Assembly: GCA_041398785.1 (NCBI GenBank) | Contig: JAWKUA010000027.1 | Location: forward strand, 7,278 to 71,277 | Source of the DNA: Planctomycetaceae bacterium | Lineage (GTDB): Bacteria > Planctomycetota > Planctomycetia > Planctomycetales > Planctomycetaceae | Length of the DNA stretch: 64,000 nucleotides | Direction of reading: 5' to 3' | Part shown: positions 18,325 through 25,938 of the stretch, piece by piece | Layout: every line of letters starts with the position of its first letter | Position numbering within the stretch: the stretch's first letter is position 1 | The notes under the pieces: generated by a model | What the model was told of the DNA's origin: nothing | Database searches by the model: none | Seen by the model: only the letters and a program-made list of their open reading frames with translations | Made by a program: the position numbers and the translations under genes

Positions 18325-18918
18325 TCGCGATCCAGCAGCTTGGCGACGTACTTGCCGAGAATATCAAGTTCGATGTTCACCTCGTCGCCGACGTCGCGCC
18401 GGCCCAGCGTCGTGATCTCCAGCGTGTGAGGAATCAGCGCCACGGAAAACCGGTCGGACTCGACATTCACCAGCGTCAGGCTGACTCCGTCAACGGCGAC
18501 GGAACCCTTTGGAACCATCAGCCGCGTCATGTCCGGCGCGACGCGAAACCACAGGTCCACCCATTCATTGCTGCGGCGAAGTTCGTCGACGGTACCCACA
18601 CCGTCCACGTGACCCTGAACGAAGTGGCCGCCCAGCCGTCCGCCGACGGCCAGCGAACGTTCCAGGTTGACGGGGTCGCCAGTCCGCAGACGCCCCAGAT
18701 TCGTCTTCGAAAGAGTCTCCTCACCGGCTTCGAAGTCCAGTGCCCCGTCGGCGATCTTAACCACTGTCAGGCAGCAGCCGCTGATGGAGATGCTCTCGCC
18801 GATCGTCGCGGCATCAGCGGGAAGCAGGCGGGCCGGGAGCGATCGTCAGGCGCAGACCGTTTGGTTCCTGCCGCAGGAGTCTGACGATGCCTTGTCCTTC
18901 AACGAGTCCGGTAAACAT
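18321..18918 (-). CDS. ribE: riboflavin synthase alpha chain, reading frame broken near 18840
   Basis: Riboflavin synthase dismutates two 6,7-dimethyl-8-ribityllumazines to riboflavin. The intact N-terminal signature starts at the ATG at 18918 (MFTGLVEGQGIVRLLRQEPN, then GLRLTIA), but that frame stops soon after at a TGA. The rest (LLPADAATIGESISISGCC, then two-barrel features NLERSLAVGGRLGGHFVQGH and KGSVAVDGVSLTLV) continues in another frame to 18321. Removing one base near 18840 gives a continuous protein of normal length, about 198 residues. Either this is a sequencing/assembly error or a recent mutation; no slippery run is present. A short internal product from 18764 would lack most of the first barrel. 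Confidence 0.85.
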
Positions 18919-19464
18919 TCGGGGCCAGAACGCGAGAGTGCAACGGGAAGCGGACGGCGACGTGAGCCTGCCGTCGTGTGTTGCGGACGAAGTCTAGCGA
19001 AACAAAACCGGATTGCCACCGGCCCGCTCAGCAGGTTCCGGCGCCATCGACGGTGTCGGACCGCTGCAGAGTATCGCTTCGACGCGGCTCCGAAGAATGC
19101 CACGCTTCAATACACGACTGGCACCGCCCCAATTCTGACCGCATGCATTCCGGGAACGGCAGCCTTCTGTGGGATTCCGTGACATCTGTCGACGAAAACT
19201 GCGGATGCACGAGGTTGCTGGCACTGCAGCGACGACCGTCGAAGTCCGTCGCAGAACAGTTTCCGACGGCTGCGCCGCACAACTTCTGCGAAGATGTGCT
19301 ACCCAGTGCGGCCCCCGGTGTGGCAGCGGCCTGGCTGCCAAACCGCGAGCGGGGCAGTATGAGACATTCGGGCTCGCGGGAGTAAGAAGAGCGAAAAGTA
19401 CCGGTGTCCGCCTCGGCCAGTTAAACCCGAAGCTGCGCTCCATGAACGTCCAATCACAGGAGCC
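18919..19464. other. gene-free interval upstream of riboflavin synthase
   Basis: About 546 bases hold no gene I can support. A minus-strand open frame at 18994-19443 is rich in Arg, Pro and Ser without recognisable motifs and looks like a random GC-rich frame. The promoter of ribE-rsmA should be near 18920-19000. Confidence 0.4.
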
Positions 19465-19671
19465 CTACGCCGCCCTGTGCTGGCGTATCACGAAATCGGC
19501 GCTGGAAATCTCTTCCGTTCGCCTACGGCGTTCGCGCGCAATCAGCAACTGGTACTTCTGGATTTCCAGACTGTAGGCGGCATCAATCAGATCGAGAGCC
19601 CGGTGGCAGGCGGAGTCGCCGTGATCCGCGGTGTGAGCGGTTTCGTCGGAATCGTGCATCCCTGCAGCCAT
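19465..19671 (-). CDS. possible small charged helical protein downstream of larC
   Basis: A 68-residue frame whose start lies 18 bases after the larC stop on the same strand. The second half is predicted helical and strongly charged (IARERRRRTEEISSADF), and the first part has several His and Asp (HDSDETAHTADHGD). An alternative start is the ATG five codons in, with AGGA-like bases upstream. I recognise no family. Spacing suggests co-transcription with larC, which is the main argument that it is real. Confidence 0.4.
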   Translation of the reverse strand: MAAGMHDSDETAHTADHGDSACHRALDLIDAAYSLEIQKYQLLIARERRRRTEEISSADFVIRQHRAA

Positions 19672-19689
19672 CCTGCGGTGAATTTCACG

Positions 19690-21030
19690 TCATTCGTGAT
19701 CGTGCGTGTGACCATCATGATCGTGGTCATGCGAATGATCATGATCGTGGTCATGCGAATGATCGTGGTCGTGATCGTGGTCGTGGTCGTGTGAGTGATC
19801 ATGATGGCCGTCGGGAACCGAAGTGCCTCCCGGCGGTTCGACCGGTAGTGTGCCCGAACCGGCGATTTGCAGGAAGGCCGATTCCGCGGCCCGGTAAACG
19901 TCTCGCAGCGGCACTCCGTGGTTTCGTGCGACGGCGGCGCAGTCGTCGAATTCCGGGGCGAACGACGGCGATGTGCCTGTTCGCCACGAACGCTTGCCGG
20001 AGACGTCTCCCCACGGGGTAGTGACGGTGACTTTGTCACGAAACTGCACTCGGCGCTGAATTGAAAGGCGCCGAATTCCCAGTGTCCCGGTTTCGTCGAA
20101 CAGGATTGTCTCCAGCGAATCAATGCTTTCCGGCGAGCACAGCACGCTGACCACGGCGCCCGGCCGGTCCTTCTTCATCTGCACCGGAGTCACCCAGACG
20201 TCGAGTGCTCCAGCCCTTGCCAGACGCTGCCGTACGTGGCCGATGACTTCACCCGACACGTCGTCAAGATTGGTTTCCAGCAGCGTTACGAATTCCATGT
20301 CAGCGTCTGCAGCCGCTTTTCCGACAAACAGCCGCAAAATGTTGGCTCGCTGAGGAAACGTCATCGATCCGGCGCCGTAGCCGACTTCGTCAACCGTCAT
20401 GGCGGGCATCGGACCAAAGGCATCGGCCAGCGTCTTCACAATCGCCGCACCGGTGGGAGTCGTCAATTCCGCATCGATCGGCACGTCGGCCAGCGGAATG
20501 CCTTTCAGAATCTCGGCAGTTCCCGGCGCGGGAATTGGGCAGATGCCGTGATCGATATGAACGCTGCCTCGGCCGGTCGGAACAAAGTTACAGACAACGC
20601 GGTCGACGTTCAGCAGATCGAAGCCCACGGCGGCCCCGACGATATCGACAATGGAGTCGACCGCTCCGACTTCGTGAAAGTGGACCTTTTCGACCGTCGA
20701 ACCATGCACCCGAGCTTCCGATTCGGCGACCGCCAGAAAAAGTCGTTTGGCGAGTTCTCGCTGACGATCGGTCAGCGCGGCGGCGTTGTCCAGAATCCGG
20801 ACGATTTCGGTAAAGTGCCGGTGAGCATGCTGTTCGGGATGATCGACCAGCACCTGAATCGCTCGAAACCCGTTCTTGATGACGGTTTCAATGCGAAGCT
20901 GCACATCCGGCAGATTCAGCGATGCGATCGCCGAGCGGATTGCTTCCCGACTGACGCCCGCGTCGATGAGCGCGGCCAGAGTCATGTCGCCGCTGATTCC
21001 CGTCGCACATTCCAGCCAGGCGATTTTCAT
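19690..21030 (-). CDS. larC: LarC-type nickel insertion protein with His/Asp-rich tail
   Basis: LarC inserts nickel in the last step of nickel-pincer nucleotide cofactor synthesis (cofactor of lactate racemase and related LarA enzymes). The N-terminus MKIAWLECATGISGDMTLAA, EKVHFHEVGAVDSIVDIVG near 115, PTGRGSVHIDHG, and LETNLDDVSGE near 265 are family hallmarks. Both LarC1 and LarC2 regions lie in one frame; in some species they are joined by programmed frameshifting. The last 40 residues are almost pure His, Asp and Ser (HDHSHDHDHDHD-like), a likely metal-storage or delivery tail. LarB and LarE are not in the window. Preceded by the SPLDxIRA-repeat gene, 118 bases upstream. Confidence 0.92.
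   Translation of the reverse strand: MKIAWLECATGISGDMTLAALIDAGVSREAIRSAIASLNLPDVQLRIETVIKNGFRAIQVLVDHPEQHAHRHFTEIVRILDNAAALTDRQRELAKRLFLAVAESEARVHGSTVEKVHFHEVGAVDSIVDIVGAAVGFDLLNVDRVVCNFVPTGRGSVHIDHGICPIPAPGTAEILKGIPLADVPIDAELTTPTGAAIVKTLADAFGPMPAMTVDEVGYGAGSMTFPQRANILRLFVGKAAADADMEFVTLLETNLDDVSGEVIGHVRQRLARAGALDVWVTPVQMKKDRPGAVVSVLCSPESIDSLETILFDETGTLGIRRLSIQRRVQFRDKVTVTTPWGDVSGKRSWRTGTSPSFAPEFDDCAAVARNHGVPLRDVYRAAESAFLQIAGSGTLPVEPPGGTSVPDGHHDHSHDHDHDHDHDHSHDHDHDHSHDHDHDGHTHDHE
19714..19761 (-). repeat. 24-bp perfect tandem repeat inside larC
   Basis: Two adjacent identical 24-base units (19714-19737 and 19738-19761) encode eight residues of the His/Asp/Ser tail. Degenerate copies of the catgatcgtggtc core continue to about 19810. 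Such in-frame repeats can expand or contract without shifting the frame, so tail length may vary between strains. Confidence 0.85.
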
Positions 21031-21148
21031 GATGGTATCTTCGGGCTACGGATTCGCGCGGCGGTGAGCGATTCGGTGTCCGCCGTTCCACAAGTCGGCC
21101 TTCGCGGAAAGGGCGGACTCCAAAGACGGAATCTGCGTTATGGGGGGC

Positions 21149-21883
21149 TCACCCGTTCTTTGCTGCGTTCCGGGCTCGAATCAGGTCAAGCGGCGACTGA
21201 CCGGCTGCCGGGACCGGAGGCTTGCCGGCATCGGGTGTCGACGTACCGGCGTCGGCTTTTGGTTCGTCGGACGCCGCAGCTTGTTGTTTTGGCTCCGCCT
21301 TCTTCGCGGGGACGGCGGGAGCAGCACCGCCACCGCCGGCGGAAGCTCGGATCTGATCGAGTGGCGATCCACCGGCAGGTTTCTTCTCTGGTGCCGCCGC
21401 GGCACCGCCGGCGGACGCTCGAATTTGGTCCAGCGGTGATCCTCCGGCGGGCTTTTTCGCCGGTGCCGATGCGGCACCACCGGCAGACGCCCGAATCTTG
21501 TCCAGCGGCGAACCTCCGGCCGGCGCGGGTTTCGGTTTCGCTCCGCCGCCCGATGCCCGGATCGCGTCAAGCGGGCTTCCTCCGGCTGCTGGCTTCGACG
21601 CCGGTTTCGATTCCGGGGCAGCTTTGGCGGCTGGCTTGGCGTGGCTTCCGGCGTCCTTCTTTGGTTTCGGAGCATCCACGACGGTTAGAAACGCCGGGTC
21701 AATGTCGTACCAACTGATGTCCACCGGACCGTCGAATTCCACCAGCGCGCGACAATTCATGTTGACGGTCTTGACCCTGCCGGTGTATTCGGCGAATCGC
21801 CGCAACTCGGGAGTTGCCGCCGCGACGACAACCCATTTGTCGGTCAGTTCACGCTTCAGTTGTTCGGCTCGTTCAATCGACAT
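21149..21883 (-). CDS. small-domain protein with five SPLDxIRA linear motifs
   Basis: The start at 21883 gives 244 residues; an extension to 21970 has no protein-like character. Residues 1-70 form a compact domain (MSIERAEQLKRELTDKWVVV ... ALVEFDGPVDISWYDIDPAFL), perhaps a small SH3-like beta-barrel. The rest is an Ala/Pro/Lys/Gly-rich linker carrying five copies of SPLDxIRA at residues 103, 125, 149, 173 and 230, four of them preceded by GG and the last at the C-terminus. Evenly spaced short motifs in a flexible tail suggest multivalent binding to a partner. No function is known to me. It lies between the MDR reductase and larC on the same strand. Confidence 0.8.
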   Translation of the reverse strand: MSIERAEQLKRELTDKWVVVAAATPELRRFAEYTGRVKTVNMNCRALVEFDGPVDISWYDIDPAFLTVVDAPKPKKDAGSHAKPAAKAAPESKPASKPAAGGSPLDAIRASGGGAKPKPAPAGGSPLDKIRASAGGAASAPAKKPAGGSPLDQIRASAGGAAAAPEKKPAGGSPLDQIRASAGGGGAAPAVPAKKAEPKQQAAASDEPKADAGTSTPDAGKPPVPAAGQSPLDLIRARNAAKNG

Positions 21884-22152
21884 GATGTTCGCTTCGTGCG
21901 GGAAGTGAATGCGCTGGCAGACCCCTGCGAAATGTCGCGCGACCGGACGCGGACAGACCGGAACCAACAACGCTCCGGGATTACACGGCTGCCTGATTCC
22001 GACTTTGGTTCCCCTGTCCTGAAAACCAGACCAGTGCGGCAGGCGGCGGCATTCTGAATCAACGAGTCGCGCGAATCAAGCGGTCCGGAACTGAGCCGTG
22101 TCCTGGATGCCTCGGTTCCGGCACACGGGAAAACCGAAGGCTTTCGACGGAA

Positions 22153-23163
22153 TCAAGCGTCCGAAATCGACAACAACTGCTTGCCGTCGACGTCGGAATT
22201 CTCGGATGCGGCGACAGCTTCCGTGACCTGTTCCAGAGACCAGGTGCGGCCGATAGTCGTCGCCAGAATTCCGTCGCGAATCAGTCTTTCAATACGTCGG
22301 AACAGACGCAGCTTCCTCGCGAGTCCGATGCCGGCCATGTAACGGCTCAGCCAGAACCCTTCGATCGTCGCCGCCTGAGTCATCAGGTCTCGAGAACCGA
22401 ACTGCAGCGGCTGCGGGCTGAGCGTACCGTAGACCAGCATCCGGCCTCCCGGCCCCAGCGACCTAACCACCGCTGACCCTGTTGCTCCGCCGACGGGGTC
22501 GATCGCGTAGCGCACTCCCTGGTCGCCGACGATCTGCCGCAGCGAATCCCGTAGGTCGTCGGCTTTGTGATGTTCCGGATCGAACACGACGACCTGATTC
22601 GCACCTTCGGCCTTCAGTTCAGCAGCCTGAGCTTCCCGACGAACCACATTGACGGTGCGGAAGCCGCAATGATTCCCAAGGCGAATCACCATGCGTCCCA
22701 GAGACGATCCAGCCGCGGTCTGCAGCAGCCAGGCACCCTGCGGAACCTTCAGTACTTCCCGCGTCATCACCCACGCCGTCGCCGGATTGACGAAAAACGT
22801 GGCCGCCTGTTCGACAGACAGGTGGCTGCTGACGGGAATAACCCGGTCGGCGGGCGCAATCGCGTACTCGGCCCAGTTACCGCCTGACTGATTCAGCACG
22901 ACGACTCGTTTGCCTTTGAACAGCCGCCCGCGAAGTCCTCCACCCGATCCTTCGACAATTCCGACGCCTTCAAAGCCTGGCGTTGCCGGAAGCTGCGGCT
23001 GCACGCCGTAGATTCCGCGGATAAACATCATGTCGGACGGATTGACGGGACTGGCCAGCATTCGAACCAGCACCTGCCCGTGTTTCGGCTGCGGGACGGA
23101 CGCGTCAACGCACTGCAGCACGTCACGAGGTTCGCCGGTCACCGGAAATTGAATCGTTTTCAT
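22153..23163 (-). CDS. MDR-family zinc-free oxidoreductase (quinone/enoyl reductase-like)
   Basis: The 336-residue protein belongs to the medium-chain dehydrogenase/reductase superfamily. It has the GroES-like N-terminal domain (VLVRMLASPVNPSDMMFIRG), the Tyr-region GIYGVQPQLPATPGFEGVG of the 2-enoyl-thioester reductase (MECR/ETR1) branch, and a Rossmann fold with LLQTAAGSSLGRMVIRLG near 155 for NADPH. The structural-zinc cysteine cluster is absent. Likely an NADPH-dependent enoyl or quinone reductase; substrate unknown. The start at 23163 is fixed by homology-like N-terminus MKTIQFPVTGEP; the open frame to 23388 runs into the intergenic repeats. Confidence 0.88.
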   Translation of the reverse strand: MKTIQFPVTGEPRDVLQCVDASVPQPKHGQVLVRMLASPVNPSDMMFIRGIYGVQPQLPATPGFEGVGIVEGSGGGLRGRLFKGKRVVVLNQSGGNWAEYAIAPADRVIPVSSHLSVEQAATFFVNPATAWVMTREVLKVPQGAWLLQTAAGSSLGRMVIRLGNHCGFRTVNVVRREAQAAELKAEGANQVVVFDPEHHKADDLRDSLRQIVGDQGVRYAIDPVGGATGSAVVRSLGPGGRMLVYGTLSPQPLQFGSRDLMTQAATIEGFWLSRYMAGIGLARKLRLFRRIERLIRDGILATTIGRTWSLEQVTEAVAASENSDVDGKQLLSISDA

Positions 23164-23322
23164 ATGAACGCTTCCTGGATGCGTCAGCGTGACTCGTCGC
23201 GATGCTTCCTTCAACCGATCAGCAGAAGTTGCGGCTGCAGAAGGGCGTCTCGCGTGGCGCTGAGTATCCGCAGGAGACCAGTACAGCAGCAGAAATCTCG
23301 CCGTGCCCGTATCCTCGCATGC

Positions 23323-23420
23323 ACCTCTCCCAGCGCAGCGGCAGGGAGAGGTTCTTGCACCAGCACCGCGCATGGCAGGGCCGCGCACCCACCTCTCCCA
23401 GCGCAGCGGCAGGGAGAGGT
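23323..23420. repeat. two identical palindromic repeat units (A and B)
   Basis: Each unit is a 9-bp perfect stem, acctctccc and gggagaggt, around the same 12-base loop (agcgcagcggca). Unit A is 23323-23352 and unit B 23391-23420; the 30 bases are identical. Unit A is followed by a 25-base tail (tcttgcaccagcaccgc...) that recurs after unit C. This resembles dispersed REP/BIME-like hairpin families. Confidence 0.85.
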
Positions 23421-23533
23421 CGGGCGAGCGGAGCGATGCCCGGGAGAGGGCCGACCGCGCGTTCAGCGTTCCGACATCGCAGCGCGATCAACGCGCGAAC
23501 GTCCCCTCCCCCGAACGTCGCTTCGCTCGTTCG

Positions 23534-23590
23534 ACCCCTCCCTTTTGCCTTCGGCCGGGAGGGGTTCTTGCACCAGCACCGCCCATGGCA
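23534..23590. repeat. variant palindromic repeat unit (C) with shared tail
   Basis: Stem acccctccc (23534-23542) pairs with gggaggggt (23557-23565) around a 14-base loop that differs from units A and B. The 25 bases that follow (from 23566) match the tail of unit A at all but one position. The conserved tail next to diverged stems shows that the repeat unit is longer than the hairpin. Confidence 0.8.
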
Positions 23591-23776
23591 CGCGGACGCG
23601 CACAGCTACGAGTCCCGCGTTGCGGGGAGTTCTGCGGGGGCCGAACGTCAGCCTGCTGACGCCGCCGAGCGTTCGCCTGGAGGCGCGGTTCGGCGTAGCA
23701 TGTTGTATTCGATCGAGCGCTGGTGCCCACCGCGCGAACATCCTGACAGCCCGGAACGAAGTACGAAACTTACACC

Positions 23777-25870
23777 ATGAACCGCCTGGCTCACGAGACC
23801 AGCCCGTATCTGCTGCAGCACGCGTCCAACCCGGTCGACTGGTATCCCTGGGGCGACGACGCGTTTCAGACCGCGCGGGAACGCGATTGTCCCATCTTTC
23901 TCAGTATCGGCTACAGCGCCTGTCACTGGTGCCATGTGATGGAACACGAAAGCTTCGACAACGCGGACATCGCCCGGCTGATGAATGAAACATTCGTCAA
24001 CATCAAAGTTGACCGTGAAGAACGGCCGGATCTGGATCAGATCTACATGAGTTCCGTAATGGCCCTGACGGGACGCGGCGGCTGGCCGATGTCCGTGTTT
24101 CTGACTCCGGAACTAAAACCGTTCTTCGGCGGAACCTATTGGCCTCCGGACGCTCGTATGGGAATGCCGGGATTCCGTCAGATCGTGTCGAAAATCGGTG
24201 CGGCCTGGAGGCAGCGGCGCGACGACATCGAAGACAATTCCCGGCAACTGGCCGCCGCTGTTATTCAAATGAGCGTGCCCGCGGGCCGGCCCGGTGAACC
24301 GGACGACAAACTTCTTTCCGCCGCGATGTCCGACTTGCTGCAGGCGGCGGATGCGCGTTTTGGTGGCTTCGGCGGAGCGCCCAAGTTTCCTCACGCGATG
24401 GACCTGCGACTGCTGCTGCGCCTGTGGGTTCGGTTTCAGAATTCTGAGGCTCTGCAAGTATCCCGATTCACTTGTGACCGAATGGCGGCCGGCGGCATTT
24501 ACGACCATCTGGGCGGAGGTTTCCACCGATATTCAACGGACGCGCGGTGGCTGGTGCCGCACTTCGAAAAGATGCTGTATGACAACGCACTGCTGACGTC
24601 CGCGTATGCGGAACTGCTGCAGATCACCGGGTCGCCGGAGCACGAACGAGTGCTCACGGAGACCCTGGACTATGTGCTTCGTGAAATGACGCTCGACAGC
24701 GGCAGCTTCTGCAGTACTCAGGACGCCGACAGCGAAGGTGAAGAAGGCCGCTTCTTTGTCTGGTCGCTGGCTGAAGTCACCGAAGTCCTCGGCATTGCCG
24801 ATGCGAAACTGTTCGCGGCCGCGTACGACGTCACTCAAGCGGGCAACTGGGAAGGCAGCAACATCCTGAATCGGCCACGACCGCTGAAAGACGTGGCGGA
24901 CGATTTTCGGATGACTCGCGAAGAACTCGTGCAGGCGCTTGCGCCGCTGAAACAACGGTTGTTTGACGTACGAAAACAGCGAACAGCGCCGGGGACAGAC
25001 GACAAGATCATCACGGCCTGGAACGGCATGATGATCAGCGGCATGTCGCTGGCATCGCGCGTTCTGGGCGAACCCAGGTATTGGAAGGCGGCCGGGCGAG
25101 CGGCGGACGACATCCTTCAGAATCTGCGGGCCGATGATGGCCGGCTATTCCATACCGCTCGCCACGGTCGCCCGTCCATTCGCGCGTTCGCGGACGACTA
25201 CGCTTGTCTGATCGATGGTCTTGTTGAACTTTATCAGGCGACGTTCGACGAAAGCCGTATCGATCAGGGGGCGGAACTGGCCGATCTGCTGCTGGCCGAC
25301 TTCTTTGACGAATCCAGCGGCGGATTTTTCTATACGGCGGAAACGCAGTCGACGCCGATCACGCGCATCAGGGACAGTCAGGACGGAGCGACTCCTTCGG
25401 CGAACTCGATGGCCGCCACGGCCCTTCTGAAGCTGTCTGTTCTGACCGGACGAAGTCAGTACCGGGACGCGGCGGAATCGACTCTGAAAATGCTGGACAG
25501 TCAATTGCGGAAATCGCCGATGTCCGGAGGGCAGTCACTGATCGCCGTCGACCACGCGATCGGACCGATGCCGGAGGTCGTTATCCAGCTTCCGGGTGAC
25601 AACTGGCAGGAATCGCAGACCGTGAGTTTTCTTCGTCGGCGGTTTGCTCCCGGATTGATGCTGGCGGTTCGAACAGCGCGGCACCGCGACAGTCCGGCAC
25701 TTCGGTCAGCGCTGCTTGATCCGCTGTTTGAAGGACGCGACGCTGACCCGTCAAGGGAAACGATCTGGGTGTGTCAGCGAGGAAGATGCCGAGAACCAGT
25801 CAACGCGGCGGACGATGTTCGACGCGTGCTGGACGGCATCCTTCCGCTGCCCGAATCCATTCGCGGCTGA
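23777..25870 (+). CDS. DUF255 thioredoxin-like/six-hairpin protein (YyaL/SSP411 family)
   Basis: The 697-residue protein opens with the family signature NRLAHETSPYLLQHASNPVD and DWYPWG, then a thioredoxin-like active site SACHWCHVM (Cys49 and Cys52). FVNIKVDREERPDLDQIYM and GRGGWPMSVFLTP are also typical. Residues from about 190 form an alpha/alpha barrel like that of glycoside hydrolases and N-acylglucosamine epimerases (AWNGMMISGMSLASRV). Family function is not settled; human SSP411 and bacterial YyaL are members. It has no signal peptide. It begins just after the repeat region and is followed by the amidase gene on the same strand, 68 bases away. Confidence 0.93.
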   Translation: MNRLAHETSPYLLQHASNPVDWYPWGDDAFQTARERDCPIFLSIGYSACHWCHVMEHESFDNADIARLMNETFVNIKVDREERPDLDQIYMSSVMALTGRGGWPMSVFLTPELKPFFGGTYWPPDARMGMPGFRQIVSKIGAAWRQRRDDIEDNSRQLAAAVIQMSVPAGRPGEPDDKLLSAAMSDLLQAADARFGGFGGAPKFPHAMDLRLLLRLWVRFQNSEALQVSRFTCDRMAAGGIYDHLGGGFHRYSTDARWLVPHFEKMLYDNALLTSAYAELLQITGSPEHERVLTETLDYVLREMTLDSGSFCSTQDADSEGEEGRFFVWSLAEVTEVLGIADAKLFAAAYDVTQAGNWEGSNILNRPRPLKDVADDFRMTREELVQALAPLKQRLFDVRKQRTAPGTDDKIITAWNGMMISGMSLASRVLGEPRYWKAAGRAADDILQNLRADDGRLFHTARHGRPSIRAFADDYACLIDGLVELYQATFDESRIDQGAELADLLLADFFDESSGGFFYTAETQSTPITRIRDSQDGATPSANSMAATALLKLSVLTGRSQYRDAAESTLKMLDSQLRKSPMSGGQSLIAVDHAIGPMPEVVIQLPGDNWQESQTVSFLRRRFAPGLMLAVRTARHRDSPALRSALLDPLFEGRDADPSRETIWVCQRGRCREPVNAADDVRRVLDGILPLPESIRG

Positions 25871-25938
25871 CGTTCGCGTTGTGCGCGTCGCGAAATGCGG
25901 CTTGCGATGAAACCGACCCCTGTTAAGGCAACGATTCC

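Larger units (their letters stand above)
23164..23776. other. repeat-bearing intergenic region between divergent genes
   Basis: About 613 bases between the MDR reductase and the DUF255 gene. It is filled by three palindromic repeat units (listed separately) and GC-rich spacer. Frames that cross it on both strands translate the repeats and are not real genes. Promoters of both flanking genes should lie near its edges. Confidence 0.7.

Noticed and set aside
18994..19443. 149-residue minus-strand frame upstream of riboflavin synthase
   Set aside because: No motif, no ribosome site, Arg/Pro/Ser-rich; spacing suggests promoter DNA.
20236..21717. 493-residue frame on the plus strand
   Set aside because: It is antisense to larC and the SPLDxIRA gene, both well supported by motifs; it is a shadow due to codon bias.
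23323..23590. CRISPR-like array
   Set aside because: Only two identical units with a palindromic core and a third diverged one; spacers are not regular and no cas genes are present.
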